A stretch of DNA of 64,000 nt from Euptelea pleiosperma (Eukaryota > Streptophyta > Magnoliopsida > Ranunculales > Eupteleaceae). This document shows positions 22,601 through 33,364 of the stretch, piece by piece; position 1 is the stretch's first letter, and the number at the start of each line of letters is the position of its first letter. The position numbers and the translations under genes are program-made. The notes under the pieces are model-generated. The model was not told where the DNA came from. It saw only the letters and a list, made by a program, of their open reading frames with translations, and did no database searches. The stretch lies in contig CM068544.1 of NCBI GenBank assembly GCA_035048495.1, forward strand, positions 12,084,138 to 12,148,137, in the 5' to 3' direction.

Positions 22601-25600
22601 TGATATTTGCTCAAAAGTGCTTATTTTAAGCCATTATCGTGATAGTGATGTCGCATTTTTCTACGTAAAACTTATCTTTTCATTAACTTTTTCACGTAAG
22701 AGTTTCTTCCACTGCGTAGAGCGCATTCCTTAGACGAAAATCGACTATTTGCATGAAATATACGCATTTTGGATAGTCTAAATATGAAGCTGTTTTGATT
22801 AAGTCTCATTACGTGCTTTTCTCTCGCAGGAAACCCGATCGGGCGATTTTAGAGACTTGCGGGCCCACGATCAACCATAGAAGCCTAATATTAAAGCTTA
22901 AGGAGTCAACAAGCTATGACAAGAAGATACCGGCCAAGTATGAGTCATGTCAGAGGATTGTAGAGCCAGATAAAGAACCAAGAGAGAGGCAAAGCTGAAG
23001 ACCAAGAGACGGGCCAAAGTGATTCAAAGTCGCACCAACTGACATAAAATGACGGCTTACATAATTGGTGAAACCGACGGAAGATTACATTGAAGATCAG
23101 GGTTCATGACCCTCGGCCAGCTCTTTTGCCTTTATTTTGTATTATTTTCTCTCTCCTCTCTCCTAATTCTCTCTCCATCTCTCTAGACTCTGATATCTAA
23201 CCCATAGATCATCTCATCCTACCATTAGATCCCCAGATCTACCATCCGATCCTCAGATCGATCATCATAACTCTCTGATCTCCATCATCTAACCTCAGAT
23301 CTTCTCTCCTTTAGCTTTATTCCATCTCTCATAGTTCTTCTACCGTTAGATCTTCAATTCGACCGTTAGATCATTCATCTGACCGTTGGATCTCTCCAGA
23401 TCCTACGGTCCGCCAGTTATGGACCAAGTCAAATCGCTACTTCATCTCATCAAATTATCATAGTTCCATCATCTTATGGCCCCATGGCCTTAGTGGTCCA
23501 CAAAGCCCGTGGCCAAATGGCCCTTAATCAAATTGTAAGGCCCATAGCCTATTCTCCATAACCCACTGGCCCATAGCTATGTCCCAAGAATGGACCCACT
23601 TCGTTGCCACCTCATATCTCCATGTGTCAATTAAAACCCATCAAGATTGGCCCACATTCCAACCTCTCTACTTCCTTGGGCTCCAAATAGGCCCACGGGT
23701 TGTTCAATACCCATGGGCTATTGACATAAGTGGCCCATGCACACTCATGTGGACACCTCATTTCCTCTAATGCATGGACGGTTTCCTCTTTGAAAACCGT
23801 CTAACATCTTCCCCCTTTTAAGGTGGATCTCAACCACATCTCACCATAAAAGGAGATCCAAGATCTCTTAGAAGGTGGTTCCCTCCCCCCTCTATTCCTT
23901 CCAACCTCTTCTTCTCTTAAACCTATCTCCTTCCCCTTGATTTTTCACACCCCCTCACCTCCAACGGCAGCACCTTCATTATCCTCCTAGGATTGCCATT
24001 TCCTTCTCCATTAAAGCCACCACGAAGCTGCCCAAGGGAGGAGTCGCCGGTCACCACCATTAAAGAACGGCTTGCTGCCCTTCACACCGGGTTCTCCATC
24101 ACCTCCACCACTGTGGTGCAACCCAGCAAGCCATTCTCACCAAGTTTTCTTCCTCAGCCATCTCTCTCCTTGATTGGTACAGTCCGGCAACCACCATTGC
24201 TGGTTCCCTTCTCCCAACCTATCTCCCTATCTCCCTATCTCCTCTCTTCTCTCTTTCTTTCTTCTTCTTCTTCTTCTTCTTTTCTGTTCGCCGGACTGGT
24301 TCACCCATTCCGGCCACCTCCCATCTTAGCCACCGTCAGCAGCCATTCTCCCACCAAGCACACACGGTTCTCCCCTTCTTCTTCTCTATACATCCCTCCT
24401 CTTTCACCTCCGCCTGCTACTGCATTAGCAGCAAGCACCACAGTCCAGAAACGGATTGGTTTTTGCCACTCCATATTCTCCAACCTGCCACCATTGATTC
24501 CGGCGAGAAGCTCGCCGGAATCTGCGCTCCATTCACCTTCTAGAGCACTTCCAACACCACGTGGTGTAGCTCAATCATCACCGTTGCTGACTTCTTCTCC
24601 AAAGAAGATAGCAACACAGCCATTGCATCCAACAGCACCACCGTTGTTGATGTGCAACACCGAGAAAAGAAGCACTTGCAGGTGCTCTTTTCGGGCTCCT
24701 CCTCGCCATTAATGCTTGACGGCATCTCCAGTCAGCGCTCTCCTCTTCTCTTCGGCAGGACCATCTCCATCTTGATCTCCATTGTGGACACCTGCACATA
24801 AGCAGGTTGTTCAACAACCAGCACGATCGCCCTCCATTCACAGTCGGCTTCTTGCTTGGCAAAACCACAAAGCACCGTCACCATCACCTCCTTTGGATAG
24901 ATCAAGTCCTTGCACCCTTGCACAGCCCAACAGTCCGGGATGTAGCTCCCCTCTCTTTTGTCTCCACCACACCGCCAAGAACATCTTCTCCACGGCCCAA
25001 AACAGGGCGTCCTTGCTGCTGCACCTTGGTCAGCACACCAAACACCTGCAAGAACAGCGTAGTACTCCTCCAAGAACCAGCGCTCTTCACTCTGATTCCT
25101 CCCCCTGCTGCACAGTCCGTCAACATCACCACCAGCCACAAAGTGGCCAGCTCGGGATCCTCCTCTTCACCACATGGTCCATTTCCCAACCGAGGAAACT
25201 TTGGTAGATGCACTCCCCTTGCCGGTGTTAGCTACGACCACTTGGAGCCACGAGTTGCTGCCCCGTGTTGTGTGGCAGTCCACCAAAGTTGCAACTTGCA
25301 ACTTCTCTTCTCCACAATGCACCTCCTCCACCAATCGCTGCCCTCCCTTCACGAGTCATTCCTTTGGCTGCGATCTTTCTCCGATAAGTGCCAAGGTAAT
25401 CACTTTCTCTCTCTAGATCCTCTTCCTATATCTAGATCTATTTCTCTTTCTCTCTCTACCTTATTCTCTTTCTCTCTCTATCATTTTCACTCTCTAAAAA
25501 TTGCTTCTCTCTCTAGATTTTAAAAATCTCTTGTTTCCCCCTAGTTTCTCTCTCTAGTTTTGTTTTACATGCTTTTGAGTTTGATTAATTTCTAGTTAAT

Positions 25601-25809
25601 TGTTAGTGAATTTTGAATTGATTTTTGTAAGCACATTTGATCATTCAATAAATTGAGTTGAATTTTATTATTTTGGTATTTTCTATCTTCTTTTATTTCT
25701 GCTCAAATCTATTTTCTTTTCTCCAAAAGAGTGTTTTAAAAATCAATCATATCACCATTCTCACCCTTCCATAAATTCTCAGTAGTTTCTATTATTATTG
25801 TTCTTAATA
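22601..25809 (+). repeat. E1 3' LTR, truncated
   Basis: It starts TGATATTTGCTC and follows the 5' LTR closely to 25808, lacking the last 150 bp or so including the conserved terminus. It breaks off at the filler junction. The 239-codon open stretch of the 5' LTR (11639-12358) is present unchanged at 23993-24712; it is low-complexity and not called as a gene. Confidence 0.9.
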
Positions 25810-25837
25810 ATTTTTTTTAAAAATCAATCATATCACC
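25809..25837 (+). other. Deletion junction with templated filler
   Basis: The 23 nt at 25815-25837 repeat 25734-25756 of the same LTR exactly. On one side E1's LTR stops, on the other an unrelated LTR fragment begins mid-sequence. This is the signature of an end-joining event that copied nearby sequence. Confidence 0.75.
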
Positions 25838-27451
25838 TACATGCGAAGTCATTCTCATTACGCAATTTTTCTATCGCAGGAGCACTAATTGGGCAATTTT
25901 GATGGCATACGGGCCCACAATCAACTTCCAGAACCTAGGATCAAAGCTCAAGAGCCAACAGGTTAAAGATGAGGAGATATAGGCCAAAGACGGGAAGAAC
26001 CAGAGAGTCGACGGAATCGAGGGATGACCAAGAGAGAAGGAGAGACAAACCCTCAAAGAAGAGACTAAGGAGATTAAAGCTTATAAACCAACACAAGGCG
26101 AGTGCTTGCTCAGTTGGTAAAGCATGCAGAAGACCACGTCAAAGATCGGGTTTCAAGACCCTCTACTAGCATTTCTCTCTCCTCTCTCTAAACCTCATCA
26201 TCTCTCCTCTCTCAAATCTGAATCATTCGATCCTCTCTACCTTTGCAATCACTAAATCTTACGGCCTACCTTGGTCGATCTCGGCCGTCTGATCATCATC
26301 AGATCATCCTCCATATCATCCGATCATCAATCTCACAATCTTAGAATCTGACGGCCATCCTTCTCATAAATTTATATCCTACAGCCATGGTCCGTAGTGT
26401 TGGCCAATGTGATCACGATTACTGAGAAGATGGACGGCCCACATTACATTCTAAAAATTTTTTAAATAAGAAAGTTTTGGAAAATTAGGAGAATTTTAAG
26501 AAAGAACAGTGGGAGGGAGATTTTTAGAAAGTTGAGTTTTTTGGAAAGATATATTAGACCTTATTGGTAAATATTTTAAATGGGAATGAATAGTGAGAGG
26601 AAAACTTTTGGAAACAATTATATTTTTTGTTTGTTGAAAAATCTTTTTTCCAAATAAAGGAGGGGGAGAGAAGCTTTCAAATGAGAAACCGTGGGTTTCT
26701 ATAATGGAAACCCACGGTCCCATACAAAAGGGGGAGCCCAAAAACACAAGAGCTCTCTCTTCTCAGATCCTCTTCCCCAAGTCTCCCTCTCTTGAAAAAA
26801 AAAAAAAAACACTGCCATCTTTTCTCCTCTTCTAAGCCGCTCTCCTCCTTGCTCCAAGAACAGCAAGTTGCTGCTCTTCCAAGTAAACCAGCGGTTCACT
26901 CTCCACCGTCCTCTCCTCTTCCGTTATTCAAAAAAATAAAAAATAAAAAACCAGAAAAAAAAAAAAAAAGGAAGAGGAAGAGAGGAAGAGAAGGAGGGCG
27001 ATACTCACCTGGCTGCCATTCCCGCCTGCTCCACCTCCATTAACGCCTCCACACAGGCAGCAGCCCCTCCACCATTGCCGCTGCTCCTTTCCCCCACCGC
27101 CCTTAAGCCATCACCCCAACCTGCAACTCCTTACTGTAAAAACAACACCGCCCTGCCCACCATTTCGCCTTCTTCTCCACGTTGCTGGCCATTTTCGGCC
27201 TGCAACCCAACGTTCTCTCCCTCTATTCTTCATCTCTCAAATCGTTTTCTCCCTCTCTCCTTCTCAAAAAGAAAAAAAAGAAAACCAAAAAAAAAAGGAA
27301 TAAGGAATAGAAGAAGAGAGAAAGAAGAAGAAGAAGAAGAGAGATGAGGAACGGTGTGGACTGGTGCAGCTGCACCGTCTTTCCGTGACTGCCTCATAGT
27401 TGCAGACTGCAGCCTGCAACTCCACCTGGTTGCCATCCTCTACACCACGCA
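25838..27451 (+). repeat. LTR fragment F (Athila-like, head missing)
   Basis: Forward LTR of the class shared with A and B, lacking about its first 190 bp and cut on the right by LTR B. It shows the tRNA-like segment, a GTGGGTTTC/GAAACCCAC hairpin near 26691-26715, and CT-rich sequence. Its continuation beyond B is not in the window. Confidence 0.8.
26106..26160 (+). other. tRNA-like segment in LTR F
   Basis: TTGCTCAGTTGG (26106-26117) is one base from the A-box consensus and is followed by TAAAGC, able to form a D-arm. GGTTTCAAGACC (26149-26160) is a B box with one inserted base. Confidence 0.6.
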
Positions 27452-28803
27452 TGAAAGTAGGATTTTTCCGCGTCGTTGGTTACAGAAACCTTAGAATCAA
27501 CAAGATTTGTAATTTATCCGAGATTTCCTGTAAAATTCAGAGATTCTAGCATAGGGATTCGTGTCGGATGTCGATCCGCACTCGAGATTAGGGAACATGC
27601 AGTAAAGAACATAAAATGACTCGGGTTGAAACAAGTCTTTTTGAATAAGATTAAAACGCATCTAGAGAAAGAAATAGAAAATTGTAACTAACTTTATTAA
27701 TTGATCAAAAGTGGGAACACAACTTAATCAAACAAAAACAAATATTAATCTAGAAAGCAACTTTTAAATCAAGCTAGCAAATTTGCAACCTTAAAAAGAA
27801 GAAGAAGAGAAAACTAAAGAGAACGATTGGAAGAGGATGAAGATCAAACCATTGATGAAGCTTACCTTGGTGCATGGAGTGGTGAAAATGAAGATGGAGT
27901 AGTTAACTTGCTGGTTCTGGTAAGGCCAGCAAGGGAGGATGCCATGGTGATGCTATGAGGGTGGTGTTCGCCGGAAAGATGCAAGGCTGATCTGCGCCTT
28001 TGAGAAGGGCAGCGAGATGAGATGGGAGCATTGTGGAGGGAGACGGCAAGTGATGGAGCAAGCGGTAACGGCTGAGGCGGCAACGGTGGGTGGCAATCCT
28101 TGATGGAGGCGCTGGCAGCAACGATAGTACAAGGTTTAACAGCCTGCAACTTGCAGGCCGTGGTAGCAGCAGGTGGCGGTGAAGGAGATGGAGGGCAGCA
28201 ATAGTTTGGACAGGTGAGGGGGTCCTTCCCTCCTCCTTCCTCTCTTCTCTTCTTTTCTCTCTTTCTTTTTTTCTGGTTCTTTTTTTTTCTTTTGTGTGGG
28301 GCGGTTGCTAAAAGAATAGAGAGAAGGAAAGAAGAGATCGTGGGGAGGAGCGATGGCAGCTTGGAGGATGGCAGCAACAGTGGTAAAGGGATGGCAAATT
28401 GGAGAAGATGAGGGTTGAGAGCTGGGCGTGCACACCAGCAGCAAGGAGGCGCCTCCTCCTTCTTTCTCTTCTCTTTTCTCTTTTTTTTTTTTTTTTTTTT
28501 TTCTGGTTTTCTTCTTTTGTAAGGGTCAACTGAGAGAGAAAGAGAGGGGAAGGATTAGAGGGGAGATGGAACGGCTAGGGTTTTGTAAGGAGATGGAATG
28601 GGAGTGAAGAAGCGGTAAAGGCTGCTGCCTCCTCCTTATATAGGAACCGTTAGGTTTCCTCAACGTTCTTCTATTTTTTTGGTAGGAACTGTGGGTTCCT
28701 ATAATAGAAACCCACAGTTTCTAAAACTTTTCCTCCTCTTTCTAATGGTAGAATCGTGGGTTCCTAGATTTGGAAACCCACAATTTCTAAAAAAAATGCA
28801 AAT
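27452..28803 (-). repeat. LTR B, left part
   Basis: It begins with the reverse complement of the LTR terminus (TGAAAGTAGGATTTTTCCGC) and contains the conserved stem-loop near 27564-27584. It is split by E2 and resumes at 43911. Total length is about 2.3 kb. Confidence 0.88.
28799..28803 (+). repeat. E2 target site duplication, left copy
   Basis: CAAAT, repeated exactly at 43906-43910 on the other side of E2. Confidence 0.92.
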
Positions 28804-29261
28804 TGATATTCGCTCAAAAGTGCTTATTTTAAGCAATTATCCTGTTAGCGTTATTGCATTCTCCCACATTAAAATACTCTATTTATCTACTTTTCTACGT
28901 AAGAGTCTCTTTTGTTGCGTAGAACACACTTTTCTGGACGAAATGGTATATTTGCATGCATTAAACACATTTTCGAAAGTCTAGACATGAAGTCATTCTG
29001 ATAGAGTCTCATTACGCGCTTCTTCTGTCGCAGGAAACCCCGATGGGACGATTCTCGAGACTTGTGGGCCCAAATCGATCATGAGAGCCCATTATCAAAG
29101 CTTAAAGAGCCCACATGCTATGACTAGAAGATATGGGCCAAATAGGGGCTGAATTAGAGGACCAAAAAGCCGGCCCAAATAACGAAGAGAGCAGGAGAGC
29201 CAATGACCAAGAGACGGACCAAAGCGTTTAAAGCCACATGAGTCAGCAAAGAATGATAGTC

Positions 29262-29316
29262 GACTCTACTGGAGAAGCGTGAGGATGGTCACAGTGAAGA
29301 CCAGGGTTCCAGACCC
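29262..29316 (+). other. Degenerate tRNA-like segment in E2 LTR
   Basis: GGTTCCAGACC (29305-29315) matches the B box except for one position and sits in an AGGG/CCCT stem. The upstream A-box position reads CTCTACTGGAGAAGC and is degenerate. The place corresponds to the better-preserved copies in LTRs A, B, F and E3. Confidence 0.45.
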
Positions 29317-29816
29317 TCCGCCAGTGCTTTTTTCCATTTTTTTTGATACTTTTTCTCTCATCTCTCCTTATTCTCTCTCTCTCTTCATCTCTCGGTCCTC
29401 GAATCTACTGACCTAACCCCAGAACTCCTGCCCATCAGCTCTATCTCATCTCCCTTAGCTTTCTGACCGTTGGATCTTCCATCGGACCGTTGGATCTTCA
29501 ATTGGACCGTTGGATCTCTTTAGATCCGTCGATCCACCAATCTGAGTCCCAATCAAGTCACCATCCATCCGATCGCCATCAGAATGTCTATCACATCATC
29601 TTGTGAGACGATGGACATCATCAGTCCATGTGGGCCAATAGCCGGGCCCATCATCATCGACCCGCTGTCCGACCAGTTAGTGGACCCCGTGAATTTCAAA
29701 ATAATTTTAATAAAAAATGGGGGGTCCACTAATTGGGGAGATTCCCCATCATAAAGTAGGTTTTTACTTAAAAAAAAAAAAAAAAAAATTTTTTTTTTTT
29801 TTTTATTCAAAAAATA

Positions 29817-29853
29817 CCCTATTTCCATTAATGGAAATAGGGAGCTTTATAAG
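29817..29853 (+). promoter_or_regulatory. 26-bp palindrome and TATA box of E2 LTR
   Basis: A spacerless perfect palindrome (13-bp arms, CCCTATTTCCATT and its complement) at 29817-29842 is followed four bases later by TTTATAAG (29847-29854), the best TATA box in the LTR. Transcription would start about 30 bp downstream, near 29880. The 3' LTR and LTR D carry the same palindrome. Confidence 0.65.
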
Positions 29854-30003
29854 AGGAGGGAGAAGGGTTCGTTCGAACCCTAATCCCCCCCCTTTCTCTT
29901 CCATTCTCTCCCCCTATCAATCCCGCACGGATCCCACCTCTCTTGGTGGCTGTTTTTCCTCGACTTCTCCTCCATCTTCGTCATCTTCTTCATCATTTTT
30001 CCA

Positions 30004-30028
30004 CCGGAGTTGCAGCCTGCAACTCCGG
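30004..30028. repeat. Perfect GGAGTTGCA-class palindrome, E2 LTR copy 1
   Basis: 12-bp arms CCGGAGTTGCAG and CTGCAACTCCGG with a single-base spacer. The 3' LTR copy is at 42261-42285. Confidence 0.9.
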
Positions 30029-30336
30029 CCACCACTGCAACATCTCTTTGGCCCACGCCCTCATATTTTCTCCCCCTCATTCTATTCTCTCTAGCTATCA
30101 AGCCATCACCACCAGTTTGGGTGGCGATCCCATTTCCGTCTCCTCTCTTGCTGCCTCTCCAACCCGCCTGCAAGGCCTAAAACTTGGCAGCGCCTCCACT
30201 CAACAACCGATCTCATCCTTCCATGCATGGCTATCAATCCCACCTGTAGCTCGCACCACAGCAACAGTAGCAACTCCCCCTAACCGATCGGTAAGTTCTT
30301 CTTCTTCTGCCTCTTCTAACAAGAAAACTTCCATTA

Positions 30337-30362
30337 CCGGAGTTGCAGACCTGCAACTCCGG
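30337..30362. repeat. Perfect GGAGTTGCA-class palindrome, E2 LTR copy 2
   Basis: 12-bp arms as in copy 1 with spacer AC. The 3' LTR copy is at 42593-42618. Degenerate half-sites lie near 30533-30592. Confidence 0.9.
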
Positions 30363-30709
30363 TCGTTCTGAAATAGCACCGCCTCTGCCGTCCTCACCTT
30401 GGACTCCAGTCCACCATTAAAGCCTCTCCCCACCTACTGCTATCACGGCCTGCAACCTTTGCAGGCCGACCTTCTCTAGTCGTGTTCACTGATCTACAAC
30501 CTCCACACAACCCATCCTCAACGTGATCTGGAGTTGCAGGTTCACCGTCTCCTTCATCACCATCACGACCTGCAACTCTGAGTTGCAGGTCCGCCCTCAT
30601 ATTTTCTCCCCTCTCATCTCAACTCCTCTCTTCACCGTTCTTTCTCCCTTGAGAAAAGGAGAGCAAAAACAAGAAAAAAAAAAAAAAAAATAAAATATTT
30701 TCAAGATCA

Positions 30710-30734
30710 CCGGAGTTGCAACCTGCAACTCCGG
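30710..30734. repeat. Perfect GGAGTTGCA-class palindrome, E2 LTR copy 3
   Basis: 11-bp arms CCGGAGTTGCA and TGCAACTCCGG with spacer ACC. The 3' LTR copy is at 42965-42989. Confidence 0.9.
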
Positions 30735-31522
30735 CGAGCACCATTGAAACCGGCGACCTTCTTCTTTCTCTTTCCTTCTCTCCATCCCTCAAGCAAACCC
30801 AGCCACCGTCACCCTCCTCCTCTTCTTCACCGTTCCACAAACAAAAAGAAAAAAAAAAAAAACCAAAAAAGAGAAGAAGAAGAGGACGTCTGCCCTCCAC
30901 CTCGCCTTCACATCAGTCTCCACTTGCAGCAACCAGCGCCTCCATCATCACCGACTCCTACCTGCTGGAGTGCCAGCCCAGCTCGCCAGCAACCACCAAG
31001 GGTTCTCACTCTTGATGGCTCCTTCCACGGTCTCAACTCCATCATGGCCGACCTACTACAAGTCCAAATCTGATCTCCTCCGTCGATGCCAAACTCTGAT
31101 AAGTCCTATGGTAATACTCTCCTCTCTAAACTCAATCACTCAATTCTCTCTCTAAGCCTTTCCACTTTCTCTCTCTAGAATAGACCTCCTCTCTCTCTAC
31201 CTTTCTCTCTCTATCTCCCTTCTATTTCATGCTTTCTAGTTAATTTTTGAAATTTATTTATGCACCAATCAGTTTCAAGATTATTGTAAGTTACTTTTCA
31301 TTTGAATAAAGATGGTTAATTTCTTTAGTTTTGCTTATTATATTATGTTCTTCTTATTTTCTCTCTCATCATTTTAGCAGATAATGGTTCACTCTAAAAT
31401 TTATAAAATCAATCATATTTTAATCCCGTGATCATCATTCTCACCCTTCAATCTCTTCTTTTTAGCAATTTTTGAGAAAAACCCGTCATTTTATGTCCTT
31501 GATTTGCATGAACTAATCCCGA

Positions 31523-31543
31523 GTGCGGATCGACATCCGACAC
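31523..31543 (+). other. Conserved stem-loop near the LTR 3' end
   Basis: GTGCGGAT and ATCCGACAC pair with one bulged A around loop CGAC. The same element recurs in every complete LTR end (8889-8909 in S1, 51838-51858 in E3, minus-strand copies in A, B, C and D), about 105-130 bp from the LTR end. It may act in RNA processing or packaging; the role is unknown. Confidence 0.7.
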
Positions 31544-31652
31544 GAATCCCTATACAAAAGCTCATATTTTGCAGGATAATCGGATCAAATTACAAATATT
31601 ATTGAGATTAGGGTTTCCGTAACCAACGACGCGAAAAAACCCTACTTTCAAA

Positions 31653-31670
31653 TGGCGCCGCTGCCGCTCG
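31653..31670 (+). other. E2 primer binding site, tRNA-Asp type
   Basis: It starts TGGCGCCGCTGCCG two bases after the LTR end, matching the complement of the plant tRNA-Asp 3' end with one mismatch before the match ends. Confidence 0.85.
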
Positions 31671-33364
31671 GGTGTTCGGGAGTGCGAAAAAGGACGTAAA
31701 GACGGAATTGGAAAGTTGCTGAATCGGAAAGCTGCTCAATTTGGACAGCCCGACCTTTTTCGGGAAACTTTCTATTTTTTGTTTTTATTGATTTTTAGCA
31801 GTTTTTAAATTACTATTTTTAATGCCTCGGAAGGCCGAGTGCAATTTGTAATAATTTAGGAATTTTACTGCTTTCCATATAACTGCTAGATCTTGTTCTT
31901 GGGTTTTTTAGAAACCCTAGATTAAGTGGAAATTACCAAAAAAATTAAAAAATCAAAATTCAAAAAAATTAGGGTTTTATATTCTGCAGATTTTTAGAAA
32001 TCACCAATCCAGGATTTGCGATTTTTGGAAAGATTCTAAAATCTTGAAACTTTGCTAAATTAGGGTTTCCCCTTTTAGAAGTTTCCTCTTTAGAAGAATT
32101 TCTATCTTTAGAAATCTTCCGAATTTGGAAAAGTCTGCAAAAGGAAACGCCCCATATCTAGTAGAATTTCAATTTTGGGAAATTTCCCAAAATTATAAGG
32201 GATCTCGCAATAAAATCTTTCTTGGAAGATCTCCACAGTTCGGGAAACTTTCCAATCTAGGTATTTTCCAATTTGGGAATTCCTAAATTTTAAACCATCT
32301 CGAATTTGGAAACTAATTCAAAAACTTGCCTAAATTCAGTGCTTGTTCAGTGAACCCTAAAAAGGCAAGGATCTTCCAAATAGAATCCCACATACCTAGA
32401 CCGTGCGATCTAACTGTTTCTGCAGGAACACGATCCAGTGTGGGTAGAGAGCGAAAGCTCAAAGAGGTGGAGTCGGGCCCAAGCCCATTAGGATACCCCT
32501 CTCTAACCCACGGAGGCGACCCCGTGGCGTGGCCCACGGGAGGTAAGTCTCTATCCTCGCCTTGAGTGCGATACAGAGCATATTGGGTGCATCATTGCCG
32601 CTTGTCTATTTGCTTTCGCATCCATATTCTTCGACTTGCGTGGCGTGGCCGTTAATCAATCAACTCTAAGAGAGCAGACCCAGCTCCAAATTGAAACTGG
32701 TGGGATTTCATCACCCACCTCATCACTCCAGCTGATATTGATCCCCAGGATCCATCTATAATAAAAAGAATCAAGAAGTAGCGCCAATTAGCCCGGTGTT
32801 CGAGGAAAAATCCACGCAAAGCGAACCCGCTTAACATCCAATCGAAATAAGACCACGAGCGCGGGTCCCTGTTGTCTAACACACCCATAAGTCCCTGCTA
32901 CTCAAGTACACTGAGCTCGACGTGGCATCTTGGACTATTCGGCGATTAGTTGCGTGTGGACTAGGAACACGCATCAACCCTAGCTTAACCCGAGGGAACA
33001 CTCTTCTTATCCACTTGACATATCCGGTTAGTCTGGGACGTACTTAAGTCAGCCATTGTGCCGCACGTCTGTCTAGGCTTCGGATTGCCTTGTTGTTAAC
33101 TAGAGTTAGTACTAAAGGATTCGCTCTGAAGAGTGTAGCCTGGTGAGAACCTCTGAGTGCAAAACAGTTAGTCCGGCGGTTAAAAGATAAACCAGTGGTC
33201 CGCCCACTGTCATAATCTACTCTAGCCCCAAAACTAACAAAGATAATTCCTAAAATATATCCTGATTGCTTAGAATAGGATTATCTGTGCTTGGTGTGCA
33301 TCATTTAGGATAGTGTTCCTCTCTGGCAACTTTTTGCCAAGTATAGAGCTTGCCTCATTCGCGT
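31671..33364 (+). other. E2 leader with consensus splice donor
   Basis: A 1.7-kb untranslated leader. It includes a conserved segment at about 32439-32522 that in all three elements could encode RERKLKEVESGPSP and following residues within a short ORF (32326-32565 here). That segment is followed by AGGTAAGT (32541-32548), a full match to the plant splice-donor consensus, present also in E1 and E3. An acceptor was not assigned. The first third has AT-rich repeats of TTTGGAAA and TTTAGAA type. Confidence 0.65.

Larger units (their letters stand above)
10247..25809 (+). mobile_element. Athila-like retrotransposon E1, defective, 3' LTR truncated
   Basis: The order is 5' LTR, tRNA-Asp PBS, leader, gag-pol with four nonsense codons, 3'UTR, polypurine tract, 3' LTR. 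The 3' LTR matches the 5' LTR to about 25808 and then breaks off, so no right target duplication exists. The left flank is 3'UTR of element A. Confidence 0.92.
28804..31650 (+). repeat. E2 5' LTR
   Basis: 2847 bp from TGATATTCGCTC to CCCTACTTTCA. Order: conserved head, tRNA-like segment (29262-29316), GGACCGTTGGATCTTC repeats (about 29465-29515), an A-run then T-run at 29770-29804, palindrome plus TATA (29817-29853), three perfect GGAGTTGCA palindromes, CT-rich stretches, conserved stem-loop (31523-31543) and terminus. Confidence 0.95.

Noticed and set aside
26106..26160. Genuine tRNA gene
   Set aside because: A and B boxes and partial arms are visible, but the acceptor stem does not pair and the anticodon arm is not credible.
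30004..30734. CRISPR-like array of palindromic repeats
   Set aside because: Spacing is irregular (hundreds of bases), spacers are not unique units, and the context is a plant LTR.
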